DNA of 64,000 nucleotides from Agapanthus africanus. Lineage: Eukaryota > Streptophyta > Magnoliopsida > Asparagales > Amaryllidaceae. The notes beneath the pieces were generated by a model. That model had not been told where the DNA came from, made no database searches, and saw nothing but the letters and a program-made list of their open reading frames with translations. A program made the position numbers and the translations under genes. The number at the start of each line of letters is the position of its first letter. Position 1 is the stretch's first letter. Location: positions 169,975,911-170,039,910 of the forward strand of contig JASDDO010000014.1 of assembly GCA_030015575.1 (NCBI GenBank). The letters run 5' to 3'. This document shows positions 10,331-21,165 of the stretch, one piece after another.

Positions 10331-10458
10331 GCGTTGCTTCATTTATTAAATTTTTAAATTTTCAAAGCAGAGCTTTGCTCTGATTGGGGGAAGATGAAGC
10401 GTTGCTTTATCTCCCGCCTCGGAATTTGAACAGAGCTTTGCTCTGATTGGGGTAAACA

Positions 10459-11215
10459 ACGGGGTGTGGGGTAGTTTGAGTGTGAGTTCAACAGAATCTC
10501 GGGAGTCCCATGCCGGCATATATATATGGAGATATATGGAGATTTACAGGGACATTACATGATTATTACCGTACGTTATATTTTGGGCCCGTGGTCCCTT
10601 TCCCTTGGGTCCTACCCTTGGGTGGGGGACACTCACGAGTGGTTGACCCTCACACTTTGACTGACGATAGGCTTAGTGACCTGTACAGTGAGACTTAGAG
10701 ACTGATAGGGATAGTGACATTGACATGCATTGCTTACTATATCGACACACCTGACATACTATTTTACTGCTTTACTGTTTACCTGCCCTTTTAGATACTT
10801 GCATTGGCTACTTTATGTTCCCGCCTTTATTCTCTTGATTACTGTTGCACATACATTATTACTGTACGAGTTACCACTCGCATCTATATATGTATTGCTA
10901 TCGCGTCGCTCTGATGACCTGAGTATGCATGCTCAGAGTGAGATGTGGATCTAGCTTGGATGAGGACCAGACGTACATCGCGGACATCTTGATCAGCTAT
11001 CCAGAGCTTTACTCTTTTGATCTCCATCAGGTTAGTTCTTTGTATTTGTTTTGTTTCAGTTACTGCATTTCTCATTACCTGTGCATTGTATTACTTATCA
11101 CCACGTAAAACTAGAAGCCGAAGTGTGACTACGACAGGATATTTCCTTGACCGTAGGAGCATGGCTGGCCTTGTCAACCCCTCGTATTCCGTATTTTGGG
11201 AAGCGGGGCGTGACA
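10459..11215 (+). repeat. 5' LTR of A, 3'-terminal part
   Basis: It matches 19918-20680 almost base for base (both start GGGGTGTGGGGTAG) and ends GGGGCGTGACA, the LTR end shared by all Tekay-type copies here. Confidence 0.9.
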
Positions 11216-11224
11216 TGGTTTTGT

Positions 11225-11237
11225 TGGTATCAGAGCC
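11225..11237 (+). other. primer binding site of A (initiator Met tRNA type)
   Basis: TGGTATCAGAGCC lies nine bases after the LTR end. TGGTATCAGAGC is the standard plant iMet primer site. The B copy has TGGTATCAAAGCC. Confidence 0.88.
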
Positions 11238-11526
11238 AGGTTTTGCTTCGATTGGGATTGCAGTTCCGTGTAGTGTTTGACAATCTAAGACATCCTTCGG
11301 TCTGGATTGTAAAGTTGTTATTCTTCATCTTGATTCACATAGTGTGTTCGGCTTTGCATTTTGATCTATCCGCTAGGGTTTGAGTGACTTGGAGTTCTAT
11401 AGTTGATTTCCACTTGTAATAAATTTCATCACACCCGATATTCTTGATTCCTTGCCTAATCCATATTATATTTTGATTCTTATATCTTGTGCCTTACATC
11501 ATCCTCAAAGTTGTTGTTTCAGGACC

Positions 11527-11889
11527 ATGTCTTCCAACGACTCTTCCTCTATCTCCACTCCCCAGAATTAGACCGTAGATATTTTGAATGCACTGCAAAG
11601 TCTGAAGGAAGCCCAGGAACGAACAAACGACCTGTTAGTTGAAGGATTGAGAAGGCAGGTGAATCAGGCACCAGCGGAAGTCTCCAATCGTAAAGGGATC
11701 CCCGTTAGACGAAGAAAAGAGGGGAAGATGAACCGCCCACTTATTCCCCCACGACAGAAGCAGCAGAAGACCCAATGTTGTGGGTACTGCAAGAGGCCAG
11801 GACATCTTCAGAGGGATTGTCGCCGTGCCCAAGGGAAATGCATGCCTGATCTGCGGATCCAGCGAACACTTTGTCAATGGTTGCCCTGA
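11527..11889 (+). pseudogene. gag-like zinc-knuckle protein of A (broken)
   Basis: The visible protein has an N-terminal helix-prone stretch (LQSLKEAQERTNDLLVEGLRRQ), a basic linker (RRRKEGKMNRP) and one clear CX2CX4HX4C knuckle, CGYCKRPGHLQRDC. It matches the B copy at 53546-53956, which shows a second knuckle, CLICGSDEHLVNGC. The pair of knuckles is close to those of Tekay element C, so it looks like the C-terminal part of a Tekay Gag without the capsid core. Its likely role is binding element RNA. The start codon follows TTGTTTCAG by four bases. The A copy carries one or two breaks. Confidence 0.75.
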
Positions 11890-12329
11890 AAGGAAGGAGC
11901 TACAAGGAGGAGGTTCGTCCACACTCCCCACTCCTGCTATGTGATGGTTATTTCGTAGTTCGAGCTTCGAGGATAGTGCAGACCCCACGCAGGATTCAAC
12001 TCGCGAGACAGGGATGCAGCAGTCCAGAAATCAAAGAAGAATTATCACGTTTTCTACTTTCAATAAAGATGCTGTCACTCTTTTGTAAATATTTCTTTTC
12101 GGTTGAATCTTGTATCCGTCGAATTTTTTGCTGAATGCAATAAAACTCTGAGTTGTGATGTATGTATCTTCCTCTTGCCTCTCAATTTCCTTATACTATT
12201 CATTGCATCGGCATCTTTACATTTTAATTTTCCGTCCTTGCCTCCAGCATATCCTCCCTGTGCCACTGTATCCTTGGATATCTTCTTAATGTGTCCCACT
12301 GTCTAATCACGACTCTCTCTTTTCAGGTC

Positions 12330-12668
12330 ATGGCCCACTTTGGAGAAGCGCCGCCTCTAGATGGGGACACACGGTCGTGCGTTTCTTCGGACTACATGCT
12401 GGTAGGATCGGATGACGAGATCAACGAATCCCAGGTTATTTTCGGAAACAGCGATTTCGAGGGCGAGGGATTCGCAACCCCAGAAGTCAACATAATCAGT
12501 GACTCTGACGATGATGATGAGGACCCCGAAGAGAACCCGATAGAGGAAGATCTTGAGAAAGATCCCGAGGAGGACCCGATAGAAGAAAATCCTGGAGAGG
12601 AAAACCCTGGGGAGAATCCAGTGGAAGAAAATCCTATGAAGAGGATCCAGCAGAAAAAGATCACGTAA
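12330..12668 (+). CDS. acidic, EENP-repeat protein of A (112 aa), function unknown
   Basis: I do not recognise this family. It starts MAHFGEAPPLDGDTRS, passes through a conserved middle (SDDEI...SQVIFGN) and a run of Asp (SDSDDDDEDPEEN), and ends in degenerate repeats of EENPxEE and EDPxEE. It is highly acidic and probably disordered. The B copy (52886-53154) keeps the same start and middle (MANPGAAPPIDEDTRS, SDDEIDGPQVILGN), which argues that it is a real coding region. The ATG lies four bases after a CTTTTCAG, an acceptor-like context also kept in B. No homolog occurs in the autonomous elements here. It could be a captured host segment or a lineage-specific accessory protein. Confidence 0.55.
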   Translation: MAHFGEAPPLDGDTRSCVSSDYMLVGSDDEINESQVIFGNSDFEGEGFATPEVNIISDSDDDDEDPEENPIEEDLEKDPEEDPIEENPGEENPGENPVEENPMKRIQQKKIT

Positions 12669-14088
12669 ATCAGACCTCGATGGAGGAGCTTCAGTCGAGA
12701 CAGAAGGACCAAAAGAACAAGACCCCGAGGCAGAAGAACCTCTGATGGCGATAGCTGTGAGGCGATATGGGAATGGACGCCCCTATCTGAGCGCGCGAGC
12801 CTACCGTAACCTATTGACCCTCCACAACCGCGACTGACGTGATTGAGCTTTCGTCGCCCCTGGCCAAATAAAATCTGTGTATAGTTGAGGGCTATCTTTT
12901 TCGTCGTGGATGCCTTGTTCGGACTTTTCTGAAATGAAATAAATCGCTGTGTTCGCTAATCTTTTGATCTTCTTGGTTCACATGATGCTTGATTGTTTCC
13001 CATATACATTTATTTTCCTCCTGAGATCCCTGACTGTCTACCCCTGCACCTTATGCTGTTTTGAACCTCACTTAGATTAAAAAGTACCGCACCTCGATCT
13101 TTTGAATGGGCCACCCTTCATCCTTCGTATGTGCCTCATTTGAGATCCTTCTGGAGGAGGAATTGATAGTAAAATTTCCGAGCTAGCTGACCCTTCGGAT
13201 TTTTGATTCACATGATGTATCGACCGTTTTCCTTCCCATACATTCCTTCCCCTCCTAAGGTTCATTACTGTTCACCCTTACACCCTGTGCTGACCCGACC
13301 CCAATCTTTTCGACCTTCAGTCTAAAGCCGTCGCACTCCGACCTTTTGAGTGAGCCATACTCCATTGTAATCCCTACCCTAGCCAGCCCTATACATTTTT
13401 GTGCTATTTCCTATTACCCTAACTATATTTAGGGACATCATTATTCGAAAATTTAGTTTTCATTATCTGGTAATTATTGAAAAGTGCGTGTTATTGACTA
13501 GTTCCGCTTTATGCATTCTAAGTACTTTACTATCCTTCACATTTTCAATAGCGCAACCATATATCGTGCATATTTTGTTCCATGTTTCTTATTTTCACTA
13601 TGCGGGTTTCCTAACTTATTTTAAAACTATTTGATCGATACATTATCCTAAAATGTTTTAACCCATCGACAAATCCTTCACCATCTTAATATTGTTACTT
13701 TAGTCTTCTCGAGTATTATACTTATAGGTTGCTATTATAGATGGTTATGTCTGATGCTATTATCTTAGCCGCACTGGTTCGATATACATATGCATACATT
13801 TAGGGTTTCGATTTTTATCGAGCACGCCTCGAATATTATTGTTCGTTATTGCTATTTTATTCTCTTATACATGTAGTTTGCCCTTATGTTTGAGTTTGCC
13901 TTGTACTTACTTAGACCTGCCCTTTGTTATGTTAGTTTTATACATATATAGACCTTCAAAATTTTACCCACCTGTTTTAAGTAAATCACTTTGTGTTAGT
14001 ATTCGATGTGGTAGTTTTTCGCTTTTTGTGTTATAAGTTATTGTTTATTTTAAATTTCGAGGACGAAATTTTTGTAAGGGTGGTATGA
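12669..14088 (+). other. non-coding 3' part of the A interior with polypurine tract
   Basis: There is no supported gene. It is AT-rich with two diverged copies of a block of about 200 bp (from about 12970 and 13180: CACATGATG ... CCCATACAT ... CCTCCT ... GACCTT). It ends in TTTCGAGGACGAAATTTTTG and TAAGGGTGG, the usual Tekay end leading into the LTR. Confidence 0.7.
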
Positions 14089-17000
14089 TGTAATACCCAG
14101 TTCTTTTTGTACACCAATATCCGTATTTTTATAAAAAGGGTTACTTACAAATTTAGTTATTCATATTTATAAATTATTCGTAGTATTTTAAATTTCCCAA
14201 TCCTTTTTATTTTCCATATATATATTTTCCCTCTTCCTTTTCCCAAACCCTAGCCCCAGTTTCATTTCCCTTGCTTTTCCTATGACCCCTCACAGCCCGA
14301 CCCATTTTCCCCATTTTCCTTTATCCCTTAATTTTAATACCCAACCTGAACCGGCCCACTCTCTCGGTTATTTTTCTATATTTTTCCCTTTCCCCTTTTC
14401 CTCGAAATTTCATAGGAAATTGGTTGCTAGATTTGTCGCAATTAAATCTTTCTGAACCTATAAAACCAAGCCCAAAACAAATTAATTTCCCTTTTATCAA
14501 TTTAATCTCAGCCCAATATAAATTTATTTAAATTATCATTAAATCCAAAATCAACCTCGGCCCAGCCCGTTTCCCTCTTATTAAAACTAAACCTCATTTC
14601 CTCCGGCCCAAGCTCGCAGCCCACGCGCCTAAACCTACCCGACCCGCTTCCATTATCTTTCTTCCCCACTCGTATTCGTTTTCCCGCTCAATCCCCCGAG
14701 CCCCCACGTCGCCCTCGCGCTCCCCCATGTCGTCGCTTCTCTCGCGCCCACGACGCGCGCGCGTCCCCTCCTATGACCCGCTCCCCTCAACGGCCCCCTC
14801 CCTTCACCCTCGCTCCCTCCTCTTTCTCGCGCTTCTCCCTCCTCTCTCTTTTCCCCCACCGCCGTCTCTCTCTCTTTCCCCACGCAAGAATCCCAGCGCC
14901 GACGTCCACTCCACCTCACCCACCTTCTCCTTCCCTTCCCTCATCGCCACCCCATCTCCTCACTGCACTCTTTCACCAAGCTCCCCTGCACCCATCTCGC
15001 CACCATCGAACCCACCCCGGCACCCTCGACGCCGTCTAGCCTCCACTGACCTGAACCACCTCGTCGACACCCTTCGCTCTCAGCATCATCATCGCCATCA
15101 CCTACAACCAAGCCCACTACCCACTGCCCTCTCTCTCTCTCTCTCTCCAAAACCAACATTACCTCATACCCTCTGCCGCCACCGCCGGAGAGCGAACACG
15201 CCGACCATCGTCGACCCCAGCACATTCCAGGAGATCGACAGAGCATCCCACTCCGCTCCTAGCGAACACGAGTCGCCCCGGACAACTTCGACGTCGAATC
15301 CGAGACACGGGCTGAGGCCGCGAACCCTAGCCGCGCCGTCCGTCGCGCGTTCGTGCCGTTGCCGCTGCCGTGCATCGCCAAAACGTCTCCAGGCAAGTAC
15401 CCTACTTGCTGCATGCTATATTATATCCGTTACAATTCATAATACAACAAATTCTACGTTTACGTTTCGTGAAACCGTATATGATATAACTGTTCGATGA
15501 AAAATCCGAATGAAAATCTTCATTTAATTTGGGGGAACTTGATTGCATATCCTGGCCTGTGTGGCAATGAACACTGTTGTCACGACCCGAAAGTACGGAA
15601 CGTGACTGGCACTTAGATTACGAGACGTCTATAGGCGTAACGTAACCTAAGTCAGCCAAAGCCCAGAAAAATCTAAACCAAAATCAAAGCGAATGAAGGA
15701 AAACCTTTAATGAAGACGGTTTTTTAAATCATTTAAGTTGCATAGAATCCCTTTAAAAAAACATCAAAGTTTCCGAAAATTTCGGCAGAGTCTCCCCTGT
15801 ATTTTCTATCCCCCCAAATGGGTACAACAAGATAATAAACCTGTAATCATAAAATGGCATCCCCAAGTGGGAGCTAGCTCTTCGCCCAAGGCGGATCATA
15901 ACCACATGCAATATAATAGCAATATCAAGAAAAGAGCATAAAAGAAACGCAAAATATCAGAAAACACAACGCCGGCTCGAGTGAGCTCGACCCAAAAGAA
16001 ACCACAAATATACAAATCTCTCAGTCTCATCACTAGGTCACATATACAATATAAAGTGGTAGATGGAGAATACTAGATACAATGATAAAGCAAAAAGAAA
16101 TAAAGTGTGCTCGCAACCCACCTACGGGCGATGTCGCAAGTCTGAGCAAAATGAGCTGATGATAAGATAGCCGCTGCTACAAGACTGATGAGTCCGACCT
16201 GCAAGACACTGTGGCACAACGGGGGTGAGTTGCCAGATCGTGAGTAGAATATAACATCTAGTAAGGCAATCGTAAGAATGCACGCAATGCGGCACAACAT
16301 GTATGTCCATATGTGATATAATATCTCTAGTATGCATGCACATGTATGCAATGTCATTACTAAATCTTTAAGTGTTTTAAATGCTAAGGGTATTGAATTC
16401 TTAACTTTAGAAAATGAATATCTGTATAATAGCTAAGTACCATCAAGAAATCATCTGAAAACCCGTGTCAAGCATCGACACAAAATATGAAATCATATAT
16501 GTCTCAATATCTCACTGTATCAATGTCTCAAATATCGGGCTCCGTCAGTCCGGATCGGCCCATGTCATCAAATCTCACGACAACGGTCGGTATCCTCCGG
16601 ATATCCGCCGCGCCAGACATCACCGGTAGGTAGTCTTCCCCTGCCAGGCTCATCGTCTACAACTCGATCTTCTTGCCCCGGGGTACCATACCGGGCCCAC
16701 CATGTACCCGAGACGGTTCATCCACTCCTCGAATCGGGTCTCGAAATCCAACAGAAAACATGAAAACTCATGGTGGACGACACATACATCACGAGAAAAC
16801 CGTAACTTTGTTTTAAAAATGATAAATATAAGCTTTTGTTAAATTCTTGCGGTTTTCCCCAAAAATCCAGAAATCGCAGCAATACTGAAATCCTCAAGAA
16901 AATCATAATGTTCACATGTTATATATAATAAATGTCTATGATATCAATGTATATGATGTGAATTTTGGATAGAATCTATGTAATTATGATGATAATGCGA

Positions 17001-20000
17001 GGTATATGCATGCTATGCAATTTCATATATCATGTATGAATGCAAATGGCGATATTAAGTTAAACAGGTTCTATAGTGCACGTAGCATGGCAATTACCAA
17101 AGGCGTGTGTGTCACATGAATAGTGCGCGTACAACAGATGCCAATGGTAATGGTGTTCGTGTCCTACGAAGTGATATCGCATAAGTATAGATGAATGTCC
17201 ATGCAATCTAATATACGGTTAGCTATAAGGGTATGCAATGTACATAAATGGATAAGCTAGCTAACAATATAAATCTTGCATAAAGTAGGGTAATCCTAAC
17301 TAGGGGGGCGCATCGCGCCATCCAGACGATTCCCCCATAGATGAATACATCTACTCACCAGAAATCCCCGCTAATCCGATCCGGCCACCGTCTTGCCTTT
17401 ACGCGCCGTGTCCGATGTTTCCCCGACCGATCCTATATTTGCACAACACCAAGCATAAGATTACAAAACCTAAAACGATGCAAGTCACAATATACAATTA
17501 TCGACGCTCTCGAATTAAACATAACATGCACTTGGTGCGCGGGAAAACGCACGAAAATCGCTAATCTTTAATTAGAATCGTCATTTCGGGGAAATCGACA
17601 AAACTAAAACCCGACTAGACGAAACCCCGCATTCGCGCACTCTAATAGTCCTATACGAAGCTAATTATATCGCTAAAATAACGCAATTTGATCGCATTCT
17701 ATTTTGCATAAAAATCTAGCAAGCAAAAGCATACCGATTCGATGCAAACGTCGCAAATTATCGATTTAGCGAGCGTAACCTTACACAATTAACCACTCTA
17801 ACCAATTAGGTAACCAAAGCCCTAACTTAATCCATCAACCATGCTTCAAACCCTAGTTCAAAATCAATCCCATTCTTGATTTTTATGAACAATTAATTAC
17901 AACTAAATTAATGCTTCAAATATCAATTTTTATCACAATTAACTACAAGTTAACAAACTAGTTTAGAATTTCACCTCACAAGTAGAACCCTAGCATGATC
18001 AAGCCACCCAAGAAGCCTCCTTTCTCTAATTTTTGAACTAATTTGGCTTGAAGAGAGAGTGGATTAGGGTTTTGCTTTGAATGGGTTAATGAATTTGTGG
18101 ATTTTTTAATGAATTTTGGCATGAAATTTGAAGCAAAATGAAGTGAGAACCAAGGGGAATTTCTGCAGAATGGGGTCGGCCAGCAGCTTGAGGAGGGGTG
18201 TGGGATTTTTTTGAGAAGTTTCTAGGTCAAAAAGATCCCTCAAATCTCATTTAATGCATTTCACATCAACTTTTTACAAAAAAACCCTCATTTTACATCA
18301 TTTTCTCATTAAATTTCCAACCCTAAAACCAAAATCTTGCAAGTCATGATACAATTTTATTAACACCATATTTTAGCTTATAAAGATTCCTAATTATGAA
18401 ATTTACCTAATTAAATTTGTATTTATCACTAATTTAATGTATTTTAAAGAGCCTAAAATAAAAAAAAAAAATTAATTACGATTTTTTTTTATTTAACTAG
18501 AAAATTATAAGTGGCATTTTAGTGACAAAATTATAGTAATATCTTATCTAAATTTTGTATAATTAGATCTACAATGAAAAATACCTATTTTGAATTTTTA
18601 CGGAAAAAGCCGAAAAATTTGCCGATTACCGAAAAACTGCCTAAACGATTTTCGAAGGGTTACAACTGTGTAGAAATTTTACTAGAAAATACAATTGTTA
18701 ATGGCTTAAACGAACACCCCCAATTACACCCATAAAACTGGGAATTTCCCGCACTTGAAACTTGTTAAAATTATAATTAATTGTGTACATATTAAAACGA
18801 TGCGTTCGAGGGCTCAAATCGAAGACGACTCGACGACCTGTAACCCTATGCAAGTTCTCAATTGTTTCTGTACTGATTTTATGACGAGAATCGGCTCGGA
18901 GAGCGTCTCTGGACTGCAGTCCAGAGCAACTCTGGTTATTGTTTTCTGTTCCGTAATGTTTACTACCTTGTTTCCTGAACTAGTATGTTGCTAAACCCTG
19001 CATTTTATTGAAGATAAATCTGTTAGATAAATAAAGCAAGTGATTTCACCCCGTTATATCGTCGTTTGTTATTTAAACTGCAATTTAAAAGATCGGGACG
19101 TATAGCAGTCCCAAACAGAACCAGAATTGATATACTAGTGTTGAACAGTGCATAACTTTTGACGTACAGACGCGATTGAGAATCCGTCTGTTGCGTTGAA
19201 AACCCTATTGAAAACCCTAGATTTCATTCAACTATAGAGTCACTAAATTCTGGTCCCAACTGGGATTAAAATGCGTTCCGAAACGGACTTCCGATTCTGA
19301 AACCGGATTTCCAGCAGTGAACGCTTAAAATGAAATGGCCATATCTAGTGATCCCAAAACCCGATTGACGTGAAATCAAATTTTCTGGTTAGATAATCAA
19401 ACACACTACTTATCCCCTGTTCATAGTTTCGCTAAATTATGCATACCTGATTTATGATAAATTATGCAAGTGGTAGGATACCGACTTATGACATCTTAAT
19501 CATGCCTTACATACTGTTTTCTCATCACATCATATATATGTCATTGCATTGGTAACCTAGTGATCATGTGCATTACCCAGTGTTAGGTATTAGTGGTGAT
19601 TGTGGCAAGTACGTTAGTGGATGAGCATGATTGGATAAGTGATAGTGACACGTACTTGTACACAATCAGTGAACCCTATTGATGTTTTGCATTGTCGACG
19701 TCTGTGGGACGCGTATAAGTGTGACTATAAGTGGTATGGGACACTTATGGAAGCACTTGTATGGGTGTCACAGGTAAGGCACCAGACACTGTCCATTTAT
19801 CTTGGGTATCAGTCGGGACGTGCTTGATGGAGATCTTGTCCCCAGTTCTCGCGCAGACTTGTCATGGACCGACCGGTATTTGAGGTTATGGTTGGCGTTT
19901 GATATAGACCATGGGGTGTGGGGTAGTTTGAGTGTGAGTTCAACAGAATCTCGGGAGTCCCATGCCGGCATATATATATGGAGATATATGGAGATTTACA

Positions 20001-20680
20001 GGGACATTACATGATTATTACCGTGCGTTATATTTTGGGCCCGTGGTTCCTTGCCCTTGGGTCCTGCCCTTGGGTCCTACCTTTGGGTGGGGGACACTCA
20101 CGAGTGGTTGACCCTCACACTTGGACTGACGATAGGCTTAGTGACCTGTACAGTGAGACTTAGAGACTGATAGGGATAGTGACATTGACATGCATTGCTT
20201 ACTGAATCGACACACCTGACATACTATTTTACTGCTTTACTGTTTACCTGCCCTTTTAGATACTTGCATTGGCTACTTTATGTTCCCGCCTTTATTCTCT
20301 TGATTACTGTTGCACATACATTATTACTGTACGAGTTACCACTCGCATCTATATATGTATTGCTATCGCGTCGCTCTGATGACCTGAGTATGCATGCTCA
20401 GAGTGAGATGTGGATCTAGCTTGGACGAGGACCAGACGTACATCGCGGACATCTTGATCAGCTATCCAGAGCTTTACTCTTTTGATCTCCATCAGGTTAG
20501 TACTTTGTATTTGTTTTGTTTCAGTTACTGCATTTCTCATTACCTGTGCATTGTATTACTGATTACCACGTAAAACTAGAAGCCGAAGTGTGACTACGGC
20601 AGGATATTTCCTTGACCGTAGGAGCATGGCTGGCCTTGTCAACCCCTCGTATTCCGTATTTTGGGAAGCGGGGCGTTACA
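14089..20680 (+). repeat. 3' LTR of A (about 3.5 kb), interrupted by solo LTR J
   Basis: It starts TGTAATACCCAG and ends GGGGCGTTACA. Without J it is about 3.5 kb, in line with the 3.6 kb LTR of B. It includes a CT-rich stretch (14600-15400), a conserved AGGCAAGT (15391), a 20-bp perfect palindrome (18907-18926) and a TA-rich block. The open frames in the CT-rich part are low-complexity and not conserved. Confidence 0.87.
15578..18664 (-). repeat. Solo LTR (J, 3087 bp) inside the 3' LTR of A
   Basis: It begins TGTCACGACCCG and ends AAGGGTTACA. It is flanked on both sides by ACTGT (15573-15577 and 18665-18669), and LTR A resumes directly after it. There is no interior, primer site or tract, so this is one LTR. 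Read on the minus strand it starts TGTAACCCTTCG and ends CGGGTCGTGACA, the form of chromovirus LTRs, so minus orientation is inferred. It contains no supported gene and is AT-rich throughout. Confidence 0.88.
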
Positions 20681-21165
20681 CTGATAAGGACACATATCAT
20701 ACTTTGCATCATTTAGTGACACAGCGATTATCCGCATTTTACTTTCACCGTTACTACCTTATTTGCATGTTTCATGTCATTATTATAAAATTGCTATTAC
20801 GTCACTCTGACGACCTGAGTATGCATGCTCAGACCTCGAGGAAGAACCATTGCAGGAGTCGGACTTACCCTTCGAGCTAGCGGAGATCTAGTTAGATTAC
20901 CTTTTCTTCTTTTCTGCTTTCCCTAAAGAGACCTTGTATTCGAACTCGGTTAGTAGTTCCTTCTTGTTTATTTGTAAATTGTGAACAATGAACTTTGATG
21001 TAATAGTTTAGTGATGTATTTCCTTTACTGCTGTGCTTTGTTTACTGATTACCATGTAATGCTAGAAGCCGAAGTGTGACTATGGCGGGATTATTCCTTG
21101 ACCGTAGGAGCATGGCTGGCCTAATCATCCCTCGTTTTCCATATTTTGGGAAGCGGGGCGTGACA
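20681..21165 (+). repeat. 5' LTR of C, terminal 485 bp
   Basis: It matches the end of the 3' LTR of C (about 52395-52885), including TGAGTATGCATGCTCAGACC and the end GGGGCGTGACA. Confidence 0.83.

Larger units (their letters stand above)
1..10458 (-). mobile_element. Tat-lineage Ty3/gypsy LTR retrotransposon (element K), partial, runs off the left edge
   Basis: Reading leftward, the order is 5' LTR, primer site, ORF1, gag-pro, then pol up to RNase H; integrase and the 3' LTR lie outside the window. The order ORF1, gag-pro, pol and the RT sequence resemble element D, which has the second RNase H typical of Tat (Ogre/Retand). The visible coding part looks whole. The LTR end at 10458 abuts LTR sequence also present at 19918-20680, so K inserted into the 5' LTR of element A. 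A target-site duplication cannot be tested because the other end is out of view. Confidence 0.9.
7604..10458 (-). repeat. 5' LTR of element K (2.86 kb)
   Basis: On the plus strand it begins TGTTCCCCTCCG beside the primer site and ends GGTAAACA where element A sequence resumes. The U5-proximal 0.9 kb is recognisably the reverse complement of the end of LTR G (59390-60464). It holds a 27-bp array, a repeated GGGCTCTGCCC block, a GCGC-rich block and very many short inverted repeats (see findings). Frames running through the arrays are by-products of the periodicity, not genes. Confidence 0.85.
10459..20680 (+). mobile_element. Pol-less LTR retrotransposon with Tekay-type ends (element A)
   Basis: It consists of the end of a 5' LTR, an iMet-type primer site, a 2.87 kb interior, a polypurine tract and a full 3' LTR carrying a nested solo LTR. 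No protease, RT or integrase can be seen in the interior. The start lies left of the window because K interrupts the 5' LTR. The two LTR portions (757 and about 763 bp) differ at about a dozen sites, suggesting roughly half to one million years at a rate of 1.3e-8. It has one or two breaks in its small coding regions. B is a second copy of the same family. Confidence 0.82.

Noticed and set aside
14727-15500. 257-codon Ser/Pro-rich frame; similar ones at 50270-50875 and 57251-57979
   Set aside because: Low-complexity CT-rich LTR sequence; encoded peptides differ between LTR copies.
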